Source: Pseudomonadota bacterium (GTDB lineage Bacteria; Bdellovibrionota; Oligoflexia; Oligoflexales; Oligoflexaceae). Taken from it: a stretch of DNA of 8,662 bases. Where the stretch lies: assembly GCA_029556045.1 (NCBI GenBank), contig JAKQGS010000085.1, positions 1 through 8,662 on the forward strand, read 5' to 3'. The notes beneath the pieces are model-generated. The model saw only the letters and a program-made list of their open reading frames with translations. It was not told the DNA's origin and made no database searches. Position numbers and translations under genes: made by a program. Below are positions 5,584 through 8,662 of this stretch, one piece after another (within the stretch, counting starts at the first letter, position 1; every line of letters begins with the position of its first letter).

Positions 5584-6372
5584 ATGATCGATATCCAGGG
5601 AACCAAGATTGAAAGCGCCTTTGCCATTGACGCCGTCGGTGTCACGGCGCTTCCCTATCCCGTGATTTTCACGGACGTGCCAGGTGCCGATCCGCAAGCC
5701 CAGACCGCTCGCTGGGAATTAGCCGCATCCCTGGCTCGTTCAGACCGGGGCACTCATATGTCGCGCTTTATTGCCAACCTTGACCCTTTTGTACAAGAAT
5801 CCCAAAGCCCCCGCGACTTTCTGGGATTGGCGGAAAACATCCGGTTGCAACTTGGGGCGCAGACCACTTCAGTCTCGGCCCAATTTCCCTGGAATCGTCG
5901 GGTCAAAGCACCGGTAACCGGTTACCAGGGTTTTATGACCTACCCGGTGGCAGTGCAGGCAAGCACCGGCCTCCAATCGTATCTGCGCCTTAATCTGGAA
6001 ATACCGGCCACCGCCCTGTGCCCCTGCTCCAAAGCAATTTCTGAGCGAGGTGCCCACAATCAGCGCACCGGCATCAACCTGGATCTGACCTTTCCCAGCA
6101 CGGCGGATACCCCATCGTTTGAAAGCCTGATCACAATTGCGGAGTCATCCGCCAGTGCGCGGCTGTACCCGATTCTGAAGCGGGAGGATGAGAAGTTCAT
6201 CACGGAGCAGGCTTATGATAATCCAGCTTTTGTGGAAGATTTGGTGCGGGCTGTGGCTGACAGGTTAACTCGGATTCCCACGATCCAGGCGTTTACGACC
6301 AAGGTCGTCAATCAGGAATCCATTCACCAGCACGATTGCTTTGCGCAAATCACCTGGCAACGTCCCCATTAA
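5584..6372 (+). CDS. folE2: GTP cyclohydrolase FolE2 (type IB)
   Basis: The enzyme converts GTP to 7,8-dihydroneopterin triphosphate, the first step toward tetrahydrofolate and, in many bacteria, queuosine. At 262 residues it has the usual FolE2 length. Recognisable blocks are VGVTALPYPVIF (18-29), the THMSRF motif (57-62), the metal-site Cys motif CPCSKAISERGAHNQR (146-161, with His158), EDEKFITEQAYDNPAFVEDLVR (201-222) and ESIHQHDCFA (245-254, with His248). These include the positions expected for the metal ligands Cys, His, Glu and His. FolE2 is the metal-flexible isozyme, often used when zinc is scarce. ATG 5584 is supported by GAAGG at 8 nt. The gene appears monocistronic, with its own promoter, palindrome and structured leader; it converges with the 73-residue ORF, with 9 nt between stop codons and no clear hairpin. 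Confidence 0.95.
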   Translation: MIDIQGTKIESAFAIDAVGVTALPYPVIFTDVPGADPQAQTARWELAASLARSDRGTHMSRFIANLDPFVQESQSPRDFLGLAENIRLQLGAQTTSVSAQFPWNRRVKAPVTGYQGFMTYPVAVQASTGLQSYLRLNLEIPATALCPCSKAISERGAHNQRTGINLDLTFPSTADTPSFESLITIAESSASARLYPILKREDEKFITEQAYDNPAFVEDLVRAVADRLTRIPTIQAFTTKVVNQESIHQHDCFAQITWQRPH

Positions 6373-6379
6373 TAGTCGT

Positions 6380-6391
6380 GATCAATGACTT
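6380..6391 (+). repeat. Direct repeat copy 1, GATCAATGACTT
   Basis: This 12-nt sequence recurs exactly at 6635-6646. The pair brackets the small minus-strand gene at 6382-6603, whose TGA stop lies inside this copy. Extending two bases left gives 13 of 14 matches (GTGATC here, GGGATC there). Confidence 0.6.
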
Positions 6392-6603
6392 GGTTTTGAG
6401 ACCAACTGCTGACGATGAAAGGATGAGTAACTGCTGATCCGGTAGTAAGGCACGGGCTTTTGGTCATCGTCCATCACATAAAAATGACAGCCACGTCCAT
6501 CGATATAGACGGACCAGCCCTCATGATTGCCGATACGACCCTGCGTCTCCTGACGGAGGCGGGCTTTTACGGTCTCGAGGGAAATGGTTGCAACACGTTT
6601 CAT
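6382..6603 (-). CDS. Small hypothetical protein, 73 residues
   Basis: I do not recognise this protein. It starts at the ATG at 6603-6601 with GGGGTGA about 5 nt upstream, a usable ribosome site. The N-terminus (KRVATISLETVKARLRQETQ) looks helical, and the middle (GWSVYIDGRGCHFYVMDDDQKPVPYYRI) looks like a small beta sheet. It is soluble, has no signal peptide, and has one Cys and many aromatics. Codon use resembles its neighbours. It converges on folE2 with 9 nt between stops, so it is probably its own transcript. The competing plus-strand frame at 6460-6648 has no ribosome site. Moderately likely to be real. Confidence 0.5.
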   Translation of the reverse strand: MKRVATISLETVKARLRQETQGRIGNHEGWSVYIDGRGCHFYVMDDDQKPVPYYRISSYSSFHRQQLVSKPSH

Positions 6604-6634
6604 GGTTCACCCCACTCGGGGACCCGGCGATTGG

Positions 6635-6646
6635 GATCAATGACTT
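6635..6646 (+). repeat. Direct repeat copy 2, GATCAATGACTT
   Basis: Exact second copy of the 12-mer at 6380-6391, 255 bp away and upstream of the start of the small minus-strand gene. Confidence 0.6.
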
Positions 6647-6738
6647 AAAATGAGGGGCTCCGGGTCTCTCGTTTGGGATGTTAGTCCGAAGGTCCCGACA
6701 GCCACAACCCCAAAAATTGAATTCCAAGTGGTTCTCGC

Positions 6739-6759
6739 ACTCTAGCCAATCCCTAGAGT
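6739..6759. promoter_or_regulatory. Inverted repeat, possible operator of the ABC-type operon
   Basis: ACTCTAG (6739-6745) and CTAGAGT (6753-6759) form a perfect 7-bp inverted repeat with a 7-nt centre, about 110 nt upstream of the membrane-protein start. No T run follows, so it is not a terminator. Position and symmetry fit a dimeric-regulator site, but nothing identifies the regulator. Confidence 0.35.
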
Positions 6760-6866
6760 ACTAAGGGTTTCAGCATCCTAAAACAACCATGCAACCCTGC
6801 GTTTTTCGGTGGATTTTTGGCCTTGTTGTGTTACAAACACCAAACCACTCCAATCGACCGGGGTTT

Positions 6867-8021
6867 ATGAAAAAAGCTTGTTATTTAGTCTGGTTAAGTC
6901 TGTCAGGTGCCGTTCATCGCCTGCGCCATGATCTGGGGCGGGAGCTGGTGGTGGGGTTTTCTGGTTTGATTTTATTGGGGCTTTTTATCTATGTGTTCGG
7001 TGACTTTCTGACGATTAAAACTGCGGATCTCCCCCCGACCCTGCAATCAAACCTTTCTCAGGGCTTTGGCATTATACTACTGGGCCTCACCACTCTGATC
7101 TGTTCAAGACTGCTCCGGCAGGACCGCTCCTCCCACCAGTCCTTTTACAATGCGGCCAGCCGCTTGGGGGAGTCCCCCGGAATCCTGCGTCTCTATCGCT
7201 GTGTATGGTGGGGGATGCAGGTGGTATTTTTCTATGCCTTGGCCTGGTGGGTGTTGCGGCGATTTATACATGTGAACCCATCAACATTTTTGGTGGTATC
7301 CCAGATTTTCTTCCTGCTAACCCTGTTGGGGTCGCTGCTCATCACAGCCAATTCTCCATCCCGGGTAGATACCGGTTCAAGCGCTATCCCTAAACCTTGG
7401 CAACCACCGCAACACCCCACATCCCCACAGCGCACCTTGTTTTTATGGCGATGGTATCAGATGCTCCAACGCAACCGCCTGACGCGGCTCACCTTGGGTA
7501 TGGGAATGGTCTTTAGCGCCGTGAGCGGCCTGAATGAATTGCGATCGGGACCGTTTTTTCTGACCGTTCTCGCCGCGTTGATCACCGGCCTCTTTGCCGC
7601 CATGGCCCTGGCTTTTCAGATGGAGGATGATGTGCGTGCCCTTTGGGCGGAGCGAGGCATGGGGATCTCTGATGACCAATACCAAACGGCTTATCGCCAC
7701 CTGGGGTTGACCTTGGGGCTGATCTTTGGGGCGGTAACCGCGATATTTTTTAGCTTGAACAGGATTATCGGCAATATGCCGATTGATCCCATATTGGTGA
7801 TCCAGGTTTTTGCGGCGGCTACCCTGGCCCCCTATATCATGCCCGGCCTGCTCTTTCAGATCGACCCGCGGCGCCCGGCCATTCAGGCCATGACCTGCGG
7901 TCTATTGACTCTTTTCCTGGGCACCGCCATTCTTGCCCATTGGCTGGCCATCGCCTTACCGCCTTTGCTGGTCTACTACACCCAAAACTATCAAAGGGGC
8001 CAATTTTACCGGGCCTCCTGA
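6867..8021 (+). CDS. Multi-spanning membrane protein, probable ABC transporter permease
   Basis: The 384-residue product (start at ATG 6867) is strongly hydrophobic, with about nine predicted membrane spans at roughly residues 27-47, 63-83, 114-130, 140-160, 207-223, 229-250, 277-297, 306-328 and 340-370. A Pro/Ser-rich loop (about 162-195) and a charged loop (about 251-275, with EDDVRALWAERG) separate blocks of spans. I recognise no specific family. The permease role is inferred from the ABC ATPase that starts 12 nt after its stop, the usual arrangement of two-gene ABC-2-like exporters. The start MKKACYLVWL is preferred over the in-frame ATG at 6789, which has no ribosome site and would add 26 residues. 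GGGG (6860-6863) lies just 3 nt upstream of ATG 6867, so the ribosome site is weak. Substrate unknown. Confidence 0.75.
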   Translation: MKKACYLVWLSLSGAVHRLRHDLGRELVVGFSGLILLGLFIYVFGDFLTIKTADLPPTLQSNLSQGFGIILLGLTTLICSRLLRQDRSSHQSFYNAASRLGESPGILRLYRCVWWGMQVVFFYALAWWVLRRFIHVNPSTFLVVSQIFFLLTLLGSLLITANSPSRVDTGSSAIPKPWQPPQHPTSPQRTLFLWRWYQMLQRNRLTRLTLGMGMVFSAVSGLNELRSGPFFLTVLAALITGLFAAMALAFQMEDDVRALWAERGMGISDDQYQTAYRHLGLTLGLIFGAVTAIFFSLNRIIGNMPIDPILVIQVFAAATLAPYIMPGLLFQIDPRRPAIQAMTCGLLTLFLGTAILAHWLAIALPPLLVYYTQNYQRGQFYRAS

Positions 8022-8033
8022 GGAATATCGACT

Positions 8034-8662
8034 TTGAAACCGTTTCTCGTCCTTGAAAACCTGGCGAAGACATATCCCGGCAGTTCCTACCGCCTGGGGC
8101 CGCTGACCCTTTCCCTGCAAGCGGGTGAGATCCTAGCCCTGCTGGGCAAAAACGGCGCTGGCAAATCCACGCTGTTCCAGCTCATCACCGGCAACCTCGA
8201 TCCCAGCGGTGGCAGCATCGGGTTTGGTGCGGAAACACTGCGCCCCGATCGTTTTGACCTCAAGCGGCGCATGGGTTATCTGCCGCAACACCTGGAGCTT
8301 CCCCGCTGGGTCACCGGTCGGGAAATACTGTCCTATGCCATCTCTCTCTATAACCTGCCGGACCCCACACAAACACTGGAGCGCACCCTAGCCTACTGGG
8401 ATTGTGTTGAGTTTCAACATAAGCCGCTAGCAGCCTGCAGCCACGGCATGCAGAAGCGGGTGGCACTGGCCCTGGCCACCGTCCATGACCCGGAGCTATT
8501 GATTCTCGACGAGCCGTTTTCCGGCCTGGATCTTTTTCACATCAAAGCCCTGACAGATATTCTCGAAACCCGTCGTAACACCGGCCGCACCTCGATCCTC
8601 TCCACCCATGTCAGCCATTATGCGGCCACCCTATGCCACAGGGCCCTGGTGCTGGAAAACGG
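8034..8662 (+). CDS. ABC transporter ATP-binding protein (partial, 3' end outside window)
   Basis: The frame is open from TTG 8034 to the right edge (209 residues). It shows a full nucleotide-binding domain: Walker A GKNGAGKST (about 39-47), a Q-loop YLPQHLELP (about 83-91), a signature region reading CSHGMQKR (about 137-144) in place of LSGGQ, Walker B LLILDEP (about 158-164), D-loop SGLD and switch His in STHV. The SHGMQKR form of the signature is common in CcmA/ABC-2-type exporter ATPases. The TTG start is chosen because GAGGA (8020-8024), overlapping the upstream TGA stop, lies 9 nt before it and the protein opens KPFLVLENLAKTYPG as such domains do. The 12-nt gap suggests translational coupling with the permease, and the pair should form an exporter in the inner membrane. 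Substrate cannot be told. Confidence 0.92.
   Translation, partial: MKPFLVLENLAKTYPGSSYRLGPLTLSLQAGEILALLGKNGAGKSTLFQLITGNLDPSGGSIGFGAETLRPDRFDLKRRMGYLPQHLELPRWVTGREILSYAISLYNLPDPTQTLERTLAYWDCVEFQHKPLAACSHGMQKRVALALATVHDPELLILDEPFSGLDLFHIKALTDILETRRNTGRTSILSTHVSHYAATLCHRALVLEN

Larger units (their letters stand above)
6604..6866. other. Intergenic region between divergent genes
   Basis: About 260 nt separate the small minus-strand gene from the membrane-protein gene. GGGACCCGG (6619-6627) can pair with CCGGGTCTC (6660-6668), 9 bp with one G-U, around a 32-nt loop that holds the second direct-repeat copy. A second inverted repeat lies at 6739-6759. TTGAAT (6717-6722) is a possible -35 for the membrane gene, without a good -10. 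No further gene seen. Confidence 0.5.

Noticed and set aside
6460..6648. Plus-strand 62-residue frame opposite the small hypothetical gene
   Set aside because: It has no ribosome site and overlaps the better-supported minus-strand gene almost completely.
6789..6866. Longer start for the membrane protein
   Set aside because: No ribosome site precedes 6789, and the extra 26 residues look unlike the rest. ATG 6867 gives a typical basic membrane-protein N-terminus, although its own ribosome site is weak.

Overview
The window reads as ordinary chromosomal DNA from a bacterium, most likely a proteobacterium. Several things point that way: the motility-type regulatory sites, an HU protein with a lysine/alanine-rich tail, an acetoacetyl-CoA synthetase, and FolE2. 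I cannot place it more finely. Composition is moderately GC-rich inside genes, with AT-rich intergenic stretches. I see no phage genes, insertion sequence, CRISPR array, rRNA or tRNA.

Layout, left to right. (1) 1-500, minus: the start of a receiver-domain protein running off the left edge. Its phosphoacceptor Asp is replaced by Glu, it probably continues into TPR repeats, and a good sigma-28-like promoter lies in front. (2) 688-1113, plus: HU-family nucleoid protein with an N-terminal histone-H1-like Lys/Ala tail, ending in a strong terminator shared with the convergent gene. (3) 1191-4135, minus: two genes in the same direction, an ImmA/IrrE-like protein whose HExxH motif has lost its catalytic Glu, then acetoacetate-CoA ligase. 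(4) 4396-4734, plus: a small PilZ-domain (c-di-GMP-binding) protein behind a sigma-54-like sequence. (5) 4735-5075: a gene-free AT-rich stretch. (6) 5076-5339, plus: an 87-residue lysine-rich protein built from five near-identical 30-bp repeats, then a strong terminator. (7) 5584-6372, plus: folE2, with a near-consensus promoter, a perfect 14-bp palindrome over the -35 box, and a short 5' leader that can fold into nested helices plus a crossing pairing. (8) 6382-6603, minus: an unrecognised 73-residue protein bracketed by a 12-bp direct repeat. (9) 6867 to the right edge, plus: a multi-spanning membrane protein translationally close-coupled to an ABC ATPase, so a probable ABC exporter.

The genes form no single pathway. 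Themes that recur are nucleoid architecture (the tailed HU and the free-standing Lys/Ala/Pro tail protein) and motility or c-di-GMP signalling (the sigma-28-type receiver gene and the PilZ protein). The parts most worth a second look are the folE2 control region, the apparently protease-dead ImmA-like protein beside a CoA ligase, and the phosphorylation-deficient-looking receiver. I found no clear multi-gene system that is new.
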